Of a DNA stretch of 64,000 nucleotides, positions 10,930 to 20,343 are shown piece by piece. The stretch is taken from NCBI RefSeq assembly GCF_026262505.1, contig NC_067208.1, positions 14,269,962-14,333,961 on the forward strand, written 5' to 3'. The notes beneath the pieces were generated by a model. That model had not been told where the DNA came from. It saw only the letters and a program-made list of their open reading frames with translations, and made no database searches. The DNA is from Trichomonas vaginalis G3. Taxonomy: Eukaryota; Parabasalia; Trichomonadida; Trichomonadidae. Made by a program: the position numbers and the translations under genes. How positions within the stretch are numbered: the first letter of the stretch is position 1; each line of letters opens with the position of its first letter.

Positions 10930-10939
10930 AAATGAAACA

Positions 10940-12004
10940 TTGTTTAAAGTTCATTCAGAACCTAACCAATATGGAAACAAACCTACTTTTGTTTCTGCAG
11001 ACTATGGAACTACAATGAGATGGGGTCATAAAGCTAACCCGGATAGGTGGTTCATAAACTTACAACCACAATTCCAAGAAGTTGTAGACGCAATGGAAGT
11101 GAATGGTGAACCAGATATAGCTGGTATTTTCAGCGCGGCTTTAATGCCATTGAAAGATATGAAACATGCAGATATTTTGGACCAGTATGAAATGAACATG
11201 GCTGATGGAAATATAACACCTGACGTTCTAGAACATTTATCTCAAAGAACTACACAGAACCATAAAGATGGTATATTTGGTGAAGAGTTTAGAAAGAAAG
11301 TTAGGGAGAGAGAAGGAAGAGAACCTATTGTACATGACCTTGCAAACGAAAGTTTACAAAATGTCATAAAAACTTACTTTGCAGACAATGAACCGAGAAG
11401 GGATGAATATTTAAGAAAACTCAAATGGACAGTACCAAATGAAATGTTAGTATTGAAAAACATGTTCCTTGACAAAATAAAACCAACTACAGAAATAAAT
11501 GACGCAAGACTGAAACATTGGGTAAAAGCTTTCCCATTCACAAAAGATATTATTGGTAACATGGAAAGAAAACCAGAATGGCTACAAAAACATATATTTG
11601 GAAACGAGCTTATTCCATATGGCCAAGCTCTGTTTGAAGAGCTTGAACCGGAAACTCAGGAAAGAGTCATGCAAACAATACGCGAAGACTCAAATACAAA
11701 CTATGACAAAATCTTTCTAGGATATAGGTTACCTGAGATGGGCGACCAGAGCCCAAAGGCAAAAAGGACATGGGGAATTTACAACATACTAGGTGAACAT
11801 GAGGCAAAGATGCAACAACTTGAAGCAGAGGGCAAGTTACCAAAAGCGACACCAAAGAAGAAGAGAAGAGTAGAACAAAGTGAAAGTAGTGAAGAAGTAA
11901 CTTCATCTAGTGAAAGTAGTGGCAATGAAGGAAAAAGAAGAGTTAAAAACTCAGCCAGGAAGAAAGTAAAGCTTGGTACGAGTGGGTTCTATTATGACAC
12001 ATAA
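10940..12004 (+). CDS. Maverick structural protein with SV40-like nuclear signal and Ser-rich basic tail
   Basis: About 354 residues, directly downstream of and probably continuous with the previous gene; the copy looks broken at the junction. The body is a globular-looking mixed sequence. Near the end lies PKKKRRVE, which closely resembles the SV40 nuclear localisation signal PKKKRKV, then a phospho-acceptor-like Ser/Glu stretch (SESSEEVTSSSESS), a second basic cluster (KRRVKNSARKKVK) and a final GFYYDT. The tail suggests nuclear import and DNA contact. A terminal or core protein is possible, but this is inference. No family is recognised. Confidence 0.55.
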   Translation: MFKVHSEPNQYGNKPTFVSADYGTTMRWGHKANPDRWFINLQPQFQEVVDAMEVNGEPDIAGIFSAALMPLKDMKHADILDQYEMNMADGNITPDVLEHLSQRTTQNHKDGIFGEEFRKKVREREGREPIVHDLANESLQNVIKTYFADNEPRRDEYLRKLKWTVPNEMLVLKNMFLDKIKPTTEINDARLKHWVKAFPFTKDIIGNMERKPEWLQKHIFGNELIPYGQALFEELEPETQERVMQTIREDSNTNYDKIFLGYRLPEMGDQSPKAKRTWGIYNILGEHEAKMQQLEAEGKLPKATPKKKRRVEQSESSEEVTSSSESSGNEGKRRVKNSARKKVKLGTSGFYYDT

Positions 12005-12036
12005 ATCCAACTATTCTATATTTTTACCCATATGAA

Positions 12037-13637
12037 ATGTACGCCGCTCAGAATATAACGCCAACAGTTTTGGATGCCATGAACGGAAATGTTTCCGAAT
12101 GGTATAACGAATGCGACAATGCCATTAGAAGGTCAGAAAATAGTTCCTGGAACTTACGAATATACAACTGCTGTTTCTTATGGAAATGTAGGTGAGTTTG
12201 GTGAAGGTTCTTCAACAACAGTAGATATTGCATGCGACAGGTTTCACATTATTTCTATTGACAACTCATTCTTATACGTGGAACAAGACATTGAAATAAA
12301 ACCTTCTGCCAAGTTGTCTGAACAAGAAAGGTTGCAATGGAATTTTCTATGTCGGATACCAATGCTCCAGAAGTTTTCATGGGATATAAGATATATTCTA
12401 ACTCTGACTTAGTTCAAACAGTAACATGGGCAAACTATGAATGGTTCGCTTTGAGAAACTCAGTACAACCACAAGCTAGAGAACAAACAGACCAATATGC
12501 AACTATTGAGAAATAAGAAGACTTGACCCTAACGTTCCAGGAGTTTATTTAACCTTTCTGGTTCAGATGGAAATGCTGTCACTAAAGTAAAACTGAAACT
12601 TAGAGTTCCTTTGTCATCTTTCCTCATCTTCAGGTTTTTAAGATACTTGCCAAACTGGGCAGGAAAAATTTCTATCGAACTTACTCCAAGCAAAAATAAC
12701 TTAGTCATTGCACCAACACAAGACCCATTCACTATTACTGTAGCTGGAACTGGTGGAGCCAAGTTCTGTGACTTTGCAAAGAGAAAGTTGACTTAGACTT
12801 TGGTTTCTCAAACTTCAACAATGAAGTAAACTATTATTTCAATGCTGCTGGAACTGCTTGGGACCAGTTAAGTTCACATGCGAAAAGTTTGAATGCAAGA
12901 GAATAGAAAGCAGACTTGCCGTTTATATGTTGGATCCAGATATTTCAAATGCTTTAGCTGCCAAATATATTGCAGTTCCACTTATGTTCCCTATACACCA
13001 AATATCTGTCAAAGACTTTGCAGGTGAAGTTGGAAACCAAAGTGCTGACCCAGGTGCAAGAACAGATATTGCTTTAACAACTGCAATGAAACATGCAGAT
13101 ACTATGTTTGTACTGTTCAGACGAACTATAAATGACTATTCTTGTTTCTACAACCCCGGTATTAAATATCATATAAACATAGATGGCAAATATTATCCAA
13201 GAGAAGAATATTCTACAGTTGAGGATATGAGGTCATACAACTTGACATTAGATGCTATGAACTTTAACAAAACTTCACAACAACCATTAACCCTGAAATG
13301 CAAAGTTCTATTATGCCATATGTGAAAGTATGGACCCATACAGGAAGTCAAAAAAACTCAATATACAAATGGAGACCGTTCAAACTTTTGGCTTGGCATT
13401 CCATTTGCTGACTCAGAAGACTTTATGGGTGGTATTTCAACTGTTGGTACAGTTCAAATACAATATACTGGTGACAGAGACGGTCCAGATGAATTGAAAG
13501 CAAAGAAGTTTACAAAACCAATAGCACTTTTCACGGAAGATGCTCTTTTGAAGATTCGTTCGATGAAACCTGCTGGGGCTCCTCAGATTGGCATAACGAC
13601 AGCTTCCATCGAGCAGATTTTGGCAGCAGGTCAGTAA
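12037..13637 (+). pseudogene. Major capsid protein, double-jelly-roll type (Maverick 1), broken
   Basis: The region encodes segments typical of Polinton major capsid proteins, and parts align by eye with the capsid gene at 60035-60868 of element 3 (for example the stretch KLRVPLSSFL...RFLRYLPNWAGKI against KLRIPVRRFLPLEAIRFIPAFAGNI). The product would be the main shell protein, building hexons of a virus-like particle. Upstream lies the leader box TATATTTTTAC about 20 bases before the start. The copy looks broken, with several breaks. It sits between the long structural genes and the candidate penton, the usual morphogenesis cluster. Confidence 0.75.
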
Positions 13638-13718
13638 GTTGTTCTTGAACTGACTTCTCTCCGTCAAATATTGACAGTACGCCAGTTTTGACATAATATT
13701 GTATTATAAACTTTCCTT

Positions 13719-13950
13719 TAGAAATATCTGTAAGTTTTTGAAGTTATATTTTTGTCTGCTTCAAGAACTTTCACCATTTCAGTTATACCAACTTTCTTTG
13801 CTTTATGAAAATATTTTGGTTTCAAAAGACTGCTATTCTATAACATTTACCATTGTTTGTATAAAGAACTATTCTGTCAATGTATTTGTATTGTTTGTGT
13901 GTGTAAACTTTGTTCTGCTTCAATTCGAAGAGATACTCGAATACGTCCAT
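13719..13950 (-). pseudogene. Small minus-strand Maverick gene, unknown
   Basis: A short frame begins MDVFEYLFELKQ and encodes about 77 residues with Lys- and Tyr-rich character. It is head to head with the gene starting at 13969, with only 18 bases between the start codons, and that spacer has the same form as other element promoters. The copy appears broken about once. The opposite-strand frame through this stretch is hydrophobic and low in complexity and I regard it as noise. Element 3 has a small minus-strand gene in a similar position relative to its penton gene (51238-51480), but similarity is not clear. Confidence 0.45.
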
Positions 13951-13968
13951 CTTTTTATTCTAAGTAAA
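13951..13968. promoter_or_regulatory. 18-bp bidirectional start region
   Basis: CTTTTTATTCTAAGTAAA lies between two opposed ATG codons. It closely resembles the 18-bp spacer at 30221-30238 and the 17-bp spacer at 52203-52219. Confidence 0.55.
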
Positions 13969-14548
13969 ATGTCATTTCCGAAAAATAGAAGCGTAAGTGT
14001 TTCAAAAGGTTTAATGGCGGTGGCAGATGTGAAGTTAAATTCACCAACTCAAACAAACAGTCAAAGTGTTATTGTCAATGTCAAAGACAGAGATGTTGAA
14101 GTGGGGAACCATACGAAGACGAAAATGGTATAACAATAGTTCCTGTAAAAGAACAACCAACATACCCTGAAGTTAGCAGAGACTTAAGTTCTGTTGCAGA
14201 TATTCGAAACGACTACCAACAACTGAAAGACAAACTTCAAATCAGGAGAAGATTTGTCAAGCTTTAGGTATAATGTTAAACTTGGTCGAACACAACCCTG
14301 TAAAAGTGAACTCATATGTCATTGCACCTCATGAAGTTTTGAAAGAACTATTGAAACTTTTGACAGAGGCAGACGATATAAACATCAAAGAAATAGAACC
14401 CGACGTTAGTTGCTGTGGTGTTTCATATAATGTCATTGACAAGATATACGTTATGAAAGGAGGTGAAACGTTGAACTTAAAATATAGTTTCCCAGACGTT
14501 ATAAAAATATTTGACGACCACAACATTTCATTAAAATTTATTTGCTAA
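13969..14548 (+). pseudogene. Maverick protein with C-terminal Cys-Cys domain, conserved between elements 1 and 3
   Basis: The N-terminal part is polar and probably disordered. The C-terminal ~90 residues carry the pattern EPDVSCCGVSYNVIDKIYV followed by a beta-rich end. The same domain is encoded in element 3 at 50901-51176 (DPEIECCGQTPLFMKIGNIRI). This conservation between diverged copies shows it is a real gene. The copy looks broken about once. Position between capsid and penton genes suggests a virion or assembly protein. Family unknown. Confidence 0.6.
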
Positions 14549-14552
14549 GTAA

Positions 14553-15351
14553 ATGGCAGAAGACACAATGGTTTATACTATTACGACTAAAAACCCTGAG
14601 TCATATAATTCTATAACAACAAACTTACAAAGTCCTCAAGGACGATATTGTAAACTAACCTTAAACACAATGACGACTAAAGCCTGTTTTGCTCTTTTGA
14701 CACCAGAAGATTTTATTGTTGTGAATGGTAAAAAATACTCCTTTGAAGATACTTACTCAGATATACCACTAACAGGTTTTGTTGACTTATTTAATACTTT
14801 AAGTACTGGTGTAACATGTGCTGCAACTAGAGCAGGTTTCATTATGTTTGGATGTCCGACTGAGTTTACTATAAACAATATGAGCTATAATACAAAACTT
14901 ATATCTGGTTTTTACTACCAACAGTTTCCTATAACAGGAAAAGGTGTCATACAAGGAATGTCTGTTCCATTGACTTTAAGTACACCTATTTTATATATTG
15001 TTTCAAACTTAGGTTCAAAGTGTTATTCGAATGTCGACAGAAACTACTATGACCAAAAGATACTTATGCGTATAAATAACACATTCTCTGCTGGTTTGCC
15101 TATTGTTCATTCGAATGCAGAGTTTTCAGCTTTAGTAAACTCAAACACTTTAGCAAACATAAACTTAACCTTAGTTGACGCAAACTTTGTTCCTGTAAAA
15201 CTTTTATGTCCTATGTATTTGTCAATGACGGCAGAAAGTTTCGAATTGGAAAGATGCAACTGGTGAAAGTATTGTATTACAAGAACAACTTCAACAACAA
15301 ATTAGCTCAAGAACAACAAATGCAACAAATGCAACAACAAAGTCAAGAATA
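14553..15351 (+). pseudogene. Candidate penton/minor capsid protein (Maverick 1)
   Basis: About 240 residues of beta-rich sequence, ending with a strand pattern INLTLVDANFVPVKL...YLSMTAE, which is the style of single-jelly-roll penton proteins in Polintons (a hydrophobic strand, a D-x-G/N turn, then two final strands). A homologue is encoded at 51441-52202 (QFRLVDFQGEPVELKAPVRMTVEVDF). It lies just after the capsid gene and before the helicase. The tail is Gln-rich. The copy seems broken about once near the end. The penton label is inference from position and strand pattern; another virion protein is possible. Confidence 0.5.
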
Positions 15352-15380
15352 AAAAAAATATTTTTTTTATTTTTATAAAA

Positions 15381-16612
15381 ATGTACAGAATAGATGTTTC
15401 AGATTTTTATGACTTCCAAGCATTCAGAAATATGTGTCCATTTCGAGACTATAACAAAGCAGTCGAGAATTTGAAACGTTTAGTCATTTATGTCGACTCT
15501 GCCCCAGAATGTTATGTTATGAAAGAATGGGATGTAGTCTTTAACAAACCAAGAGCAACAATAGTTTCAGAACAAGAATGTAGACAGAAACTTAAGAAAA
15601 TAAAAGTTGTACAAGTTGGCATGAAGATGTTAGATGCTTGGGATATCTTATTGTCAAAGTTAGAAGATTTTTCAGTTCGTGGTATAAAGTTCTATACACC
15701 TTCTCCAAACTTCTATTCTATCTTCACTGGATATAAATATGAACAAGTAGAATGGAAAGAAAATATTATAGAAGCTTGGTTAGACCATGTCAAAGAAATT
15801 ATATGCAATGGAAACGAAAGAGTCTATGAGTATATCTTATGTTGGTTTGCAAATATCTTACAACATCCAAGTGCTAAAAATGAAACTGCTCTCATTATAA
15901 TTGGAAAACAAGGAACTGGTAAGAATACTTTCTTTACAGATATTTTGTGCAAACTGTTAGAAGGTTATTCGAACCCGAATATGACAAACTTAGAAAACAT
16001 CTGTGGCAAGTTTAACTCCTCAATAGAGAATATGAAACTTATAGTTTGCAATGAACTTCAAAGTATAGATACAACAAAAGTTTTGAACTCAGATGCTTTG
16101 AAGAGTCTTATAACAGACAAAGTTGGAGTTTTGAAAGAAAATATAAAGACCAAAGAGTTTGTGAAAATGTTGCAAACTTCATTATGGTTTCAAACAATGC
16201 TGTTCCGATGAAGTTAGAAAGTTCTGACAGAAGATATGTAGTTGTCAGAACGTCAGATTCTCATATGCAAGATACAGAATATTTTGACGACTTAGCAGAA
16301 ACTTTGACATCTGACTTTTACAACCACTTGTTCTCATATTTCATGACATTAGATATTTCAAAGTTCAATCCAAGACAAATTCCACATACCGAAGAGAGAC
16401 AAACATTGTTAGAAGCAAACAAGAGTGTATATGAACTGTTCATAGATGAAACTGACTTTGAGTGTTTAGATGAAAGGTCATTGTACGATTCGTATAAACA
16501 ATATTGTCAAGAATATGGTTATATGACAGCGTCTAAACGAACATTCTTGGCAAATGTCAAAAGTCTTTTAGACGTACAGAATGGTGTATATACAAAGAAA
16601 AAATTTTTCTGA
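15381..16612 (+). pseudogene. D5-like superfamily 3 helicase (Maverick 1), broken about once
   Basis: Encodes a helicase of the virus D5/primase-helicase type. Walker A GKQGTGKN lies at about residues 175-182 and a Walker B-like LIVCNEL near 224-230. A sensor-like segment and a C-terminal winged-helix-like region (CLDERSLYDSYKQYCQEYG, then SKRTFLANVK) follow, as in the DUF5906/D5 group. Such enzymes unwind DNA at viral origins. The start follows a long A/T leader (TATTTTTTTTATTTTTATAAAAATG). Classical Polintons usually lack a helicase, whereas virophages and Tlr-type elements have one. The copy looks broken about once. Confidence 0.8.
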
Positions 16613-16654
16613 GTAAATTTTAAAAAAAAATATTTTTTTTATCCGATAGAAAAG

Positions 16655-17071
16655 ATGACAAAATTCATCTCAGTAAACAAGTACATGTCAGGACTTAAAG
16701 AAGAACTAGACCATTCACATATTTGAATGTTTACTTCTACCATTTTGAAAAGTCTTCATTCAGCAAAGTTTGGAACATCGAACCAGTTAAGTTTGCTATT
16801 GTGACTAAAAATGGTGCGAAATTTGAAGACTTAGACATAGAAGGTTTGTTAACAGTCAAAGAAAGTTTTGACAGAAGGTTCTCAAACTTAAAGAAGGCAA
16901 AGCATACAAACTTGTTATACCTTATGAACCAAAGAAAGCAGACGACTATGAATATTATGAGTCTAAGATAGTTGAAGTTCAAGGTAAATTGCGGTAAAAA
17001 GATTAGAGTCTAAGCCAGTGTTTGCTCCTAAAGAGGAAGAGAACATTGACATTGACCCAGAAATGTTCTAA
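16655..17071 (+). pseudogene. Unknown replication-zone gene with acidic C-terminal tail
   Basis: The gene lies directly after the helicase with the same A/T leader. It encodes beta-rich sequence (VNVYFYHFEK-like region, PVKFAIVTKNGAKFEDLDIEG) and ends in an acidic tail with a final aromatic residue (EEENIDIDPEMF). An acidic tail ending in Phe is typical of single-stranded DNA-binding proteins such as SSB and T7 gp2.5, where it recruits replication partners. That role is suggested only by this tail and the neighbour. The copy looks broken, with more than one break. Confidence 0.4.
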
Positions 17072-17095
17072 AAATAAAATTTTATTTTTTACATG

Positions 17096-17535
17096 TCAAA
17101 TTTCTTCTTCTCTGGAACTGGCTCTGGTTTTCTTCTCTTCTTCTTACTTTCTTTCTTTCTTTTCTTTCTTCTTCTTTTTGGTGGAGTTATGTCAAATTTG
17201 GCGCAACCTATTTATGTAAAAGTTCTTTGTCCTTTAATAGCTCTTCTATTCTGTTTTCTATTTCATCTTCAAGAACAGCGCATGTGTCTTCTTTGCATTC
17301 TAAGAACTTTTGTTGGACTTCATCTTTCCAATCGGCGTCATCTCTGTCAACAAGTCTGTCATTGACAAATTTTAAGACTGCTCTGCTTAATGTTTTATGG
17401 TTCTTGTCATATTCCAGAAACAGAACTTTAGAACAAATTCACCTTTCTTGTTTACACTATGTAAGATTTTATGGTCGACAGATGTTTTGCTGTCGAAAGT
17501 TTGTCTCGAATATAGATAGCGAAATCGCTAGACAT
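17096..17535 (-). pseudogene. Lys/Glu-rich minus-strand Maverick gene, broken
   Basis: On the minus strand this region starts MSSDFAIYIRDKLSTAKH and later has charged helical sequence (LEDEIENRIEELLKDKELL) and a Lys/Glu/Arg-rich end. The pyrimidine-rich plus strand (runs of CTTCTTTCTTT) is simply the complement of that charged tail, so plus-strand frames here are shadows. It is head to head with the packaging ATPase (36 bases between starts). No family recognised. Several breaks. Confidence 0.45.
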
Positions 17536-17571
17536 TTTCTAAAAGATAAAAATTTTAATTTTTCTAAAAAT

Positions 17572-18443
17572 ATGTTAGAAAAAAAGTTTGCTGACATTGA
17601 CAAAAAATTTGAGAATGTTTTAAACAAGAACAAGAGGAAGTTAGAAAATGCTCAGATAAAGCCTATACATGACAAGTTCTTATTTGCTCAGAATGGTATA
17701 ACAGGTCTAATTGCACCACCTGGGTCGGGTAAGACTTTCACTTATCTTAAAATGGCTGCACAACAACAAGAACTAGATGAGAAGAACCCATTCTATGAGT
17801 TAGTTGTCATTTGTAGTACTTCGGGTCAATTTGACCAAACCGTCAATTCGTTCAAAGATATTATAAAGAAGTCTAAGTTAGTATGTATAAAAGACTCTGA
17901 GTTGTTAGATTGGATAAAGAAGTACCAAAAGAGTTTTGAAGTATAATGCTATAAATGAGTATATAAATTCTAAGTTTAAAGACCCAAATGAGGAAATGCA
18001 GAGAATATTAGAGAAGAAACACTTCAGAAACAAACAGAAAGAGATAGAATACATTTCGAAGAAATTGCAATCTTACGATTGGAAAACGTACCCTCATAGA
18101 TGTCTTCTTATCTTAGATGACTTTGCTTTCATCCTTTGTTAAAGAAAGAGAACAAGACATGTGTCGAATTCTTAAGAAGCTCAGACACTTTAACATCTCA
18201 GTTGTCATTTGTGTACAGACAGCAAAGAGTTTAAGTAAGGATGTAAAGAGAATACTTACTGATATTGTACTTTTCCCCGGATTGTCCGAAGACGATTTCA
18301 TGGAACTTATGAAAGAGTCCATGGCAGGTAAGTTTGACAGACATGAACTATGGGAGAAGTACAAAGTCATAGAAGACCCTCATACTTCTTTCAGAATTCA
18401 TATCTACGCAAACAAAGTTCAAATTGTAAAAAGTCAAGCGTAA
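17572..18443 (+). pseudogene. A32-like DNA-packaging ATPase (Maverick 1), broken
   Basis: FtsK/HerA-type ATPase of the vaccinia A32 group that pumps genomes into capsids. Walker A GLIAPPGSGKT lies near the N-terminus, Walker B is RCLLILDDFA, and the following part (ISVVICVQTAKSLSKDVKRILTDIVLF) matches the arrangement in the intact homologue at 49256-50143 (VAILMQTWRFLALNIKRLITDFVIF). The best start is the ATG at 17572, after an A/T leader. Frames extending further left are artefacts of the opposite-strand gene. The copy looks broken about twice. Confidence 0.8.
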
Positions 18444-18458
18444 AAATAAAGAGTGCAT

Positions 18459-19265
18459 TTACCCTACTTGTTTGAAGTTGTCAAAATACTCTGTTATTTT
18501 TTCCTTTAACAATGGCAAATCTTCTTTGAAGGTAAGTATTGTACAACCTTTAATATCATAGTGTGTTTGAGGTAACGTATCTTGAACTATTTGTTTCACA
18601 TCTTCATTTGGGGTCATTGAAATCGGTAAGTTTTCGCGATAGAACCAATTTCTGTCAGATTTGTAAATCTTAGCAAGGTCGTAAAAGCTTTTGTTGTTTC
18701 TTCTGACTAAATGCAACATAACCATATCTCTGTCTTCTTCATTTTCCATCTCTTCAGTATAAATCATATACTTATAGTTCTTTTCCTTTCCTTTTGGTAC
18801 CGAACGTGGTATTCTTTTCTGAAGGCTTTTGTCTTTTGCTTCAAGCTTGTTTTCTATCTCTTCACGTTCTTGTCTATGAATTTCATCTAACATCATGAAA
18901 ATATAACAAGCATAACGAGGTGAAGCCCACATTGCAACAGCATTTACAAGAAGTCTATGTACATACCAGCCTCTCAAACCATTTGACAAATTTTTACGAT
19001 TTTCGTACGGAATCTCGACCCTCGGTTTTTCGAGGGTCGCAAACATATGAGGAAATTCTTCTAAAAGTTCTTTTGTCTGTTGGTTTTCAAACCAATGATA
19101 TGCTTGCTTTGTAGAACGAAGAGCATTCAAAATACTTTGCATTTGGTACATATCGTCTTTGACCGAACGAATGAGACGTAACTGTTTGTTATACTGTATG
19201 TACTCGTATTCTTCATTTATAGCTTCATGGACTATAACTGTTGTTGTGTTCTCGGTTGTTGACAT
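18459..19265 (-). CDS. KilA-N domain DNA-binding protein
   Basis: About 268 residues, reading open. The N-terminal half has the KilA-N signature: a conserved helix region followed by GLRGWYVHRLLVNAVAMWASPRYACYIF, where G-x-YVH and AxWxSPxFA-like motifs are diagnostic. A lysine/glutamate linker and a second domain follow (FYDLAKIYKSDRNWFYRENLPISM), similar to the C-terminal part of viral KilA-N/BRO proteins. These are DNA-binding regulators of large DNA viruses and phages. I chose the ATG at 19265 over an upstream one at 19283 because the leader then matches that of the gene at 21279 (TTTATTTTGTAT...AAAGA...ATGTC). It lies beside large palindrome arrays. A degraded relative lies at 55561-56430. 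Confidence 0.85.
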   Translation of the reverse strand: MSTTENTTTVIVHEAINEEYEYIQYNKQLRLIRSVKDDMYQMQSILNALRSTKQAYHWFENQQTKELLEEFPHMFATLEKPRVEIPYENRKNLSNGLRGWYVHRLLVNAVAMWASPRYACYIFMMLDEIHRQEREEIENKLEAKDKSLQKRIPRSVPKGKEKNYKYMIYTEEMENEEDRDMVMLHLVRRNNKSFYDLAKIYKSDRNWFYRENLPISMTPNEDVKQIVQDTLPQTHYDIKGCTILTFKEDLPLLKEKITEYFDNFKQVG

Positions 19266-19336
19266 ATCTGTCTTTACATACAAAATAAAAAAAATATTTT
19301 ATAAAAAACTAGCGTTATTTTTTCTATCTTAAGGAA

Positions 19337-19486
19337 ATTCATGATTTTCATAGAGTTTTGGCGACCCAGATAAAAGTCGGTCTCGCTGTGCTTCACTGTT
19401 TTCATAGAGTTTTGGCGACTAAGGTTTCTTACCTACTCGCTGTTCTTCACTGTTTTCATAGAGTTTTGGCGACTAAGGTTTTCCGA
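19337..19486. repeat. Three spaced copies of a 23-bp repeat, period about 60 bp
   Basis: TTTTCATAGAGTTTTGGCGAC occurs three times, with partly conserved spacers containing CTCGCTGT(G/T)CTTCACT. It lies upstream of the KilA-N gene. Function unknown; possibly an operator array. Confidence 0.75.
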
Positions 19487-19548
19487 GGGAAGCAATCTTA
19501 TGCCATTTTACTCAGATTTTTGTGCTGAATTCAGCAAAAATATATTTT

Positions 19549-20336
19549 AGGGTAGAAGGTTAGATCTAACCTGTTTTCTAACCTGTTTTCTACCCTCGTG
19601 AATTTTCATGATTTCATCGTATATGTTTTGTCAAGACTTCTTCGTAAATGTTTTGTCAAACATGAACGTATATGTTTTGTCAAACATGAACGTATATGTT
19701 TTGTCAAGACTTCTTCGTAAATGTTTTGTCAAAACTTCTTCGTACATGTTTTGTCAAAACTTCTTCGTAATGAGCGTAAATCAGACAAAAATATATTTTA
19801 GGGTAGAAGGTTAGATCTAACCTGTTTTCTAACCTGTTTTCTACCCTCGTGAATTTTCATGATTTCATCGTACATGTTTTGTCAAGACTTCTTCGTAAAT
19901 GTTTTGTCAAGACTTCTTCATCGTAATGAGCGTAAATCAGACAAAAATATATTTTAGGGTAGAAGGTTAGATCTAACCTGTTTTCTAACCTGTTTTCTAC
20001 CCTCGTGAATTTTCATGATTTCATCGTACATGTTTTGTCAAGACTTCTTCGTAAATGTTTTGTCAAGACTTCTTCATCGTAATGAGCGTAAATCAGACAA
20101 AAATATATTTTAGGGTAGAAGGTTAGATCTAACCTGTTTTCTAACCTGTTTTCTACCCCAGTTATTTTATAAGCGTTTCACATGGTAAACGTTATTTTTT
20201 AAATTTTGTGAAAACTCAACGGTTTGACACAAGCCCTAAAAATTATTTTACTCAGAATTTTGGTCATTTTTCAGCAAAAATATATTTTAGGGTAGAAGGT
20301 TAGATCTAACCTGTTTTCTAACCTCTTTTCTACCCC
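19549..20336. repeat. Left palindrome array: five copies of the AGATCT palindrome unit
   Basis: Five units start at 19549, 19800, 19956, 20112 and 20289. Each is about 48 bp: AGGGTAGAA, then the perfect palindrome AGGTTAGATCTAACCT, then two more CTAACC/CTACCC half-sites, closing with TTCTACCCT, the complement of the opening. Units 2-4 sit in a tandem repeat of 156 bp. Between units are shorter tandem repeats of about 24 bp (TTCGTAAATGTTTTGTCAAG). The array lies between the KilA-N gene and the gene at 20344-21279. No coding frame of credit lies inside. Confidence 0.92.
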
Positions 20337-20343
20337 AGTTATT

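Noticed and set aside
13699-13968. Plus-strand membrane-like frame before the Cys-Cys protein
   Set aside because: Composition is explained by the opposite-strand small gene. The real start is the ATG at 13969 after the promoter-like spacer.
16667-16688. TTCATCTCAGTAAA, same as the complement of the leader at 27478 and 27650
   Set aside because: Here it lies inside coding sequence in the other orientation. Probably chance.
17093-17365. Plus-strand hydrophobic frames with Phe/Leu/Ser runs
   Set aside because: They are complements of the Lys/Glu-rich minus-strand gene. The ATPase start lies further right.
19337-19486. Spaced repeats that look like a three-unit CRISPR array
   Set aside because: Spacers are partly conserved with one another, the context is a eukaryotic virus-like element and no cas gene is present. 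Treated as ordinary spaced repeats.
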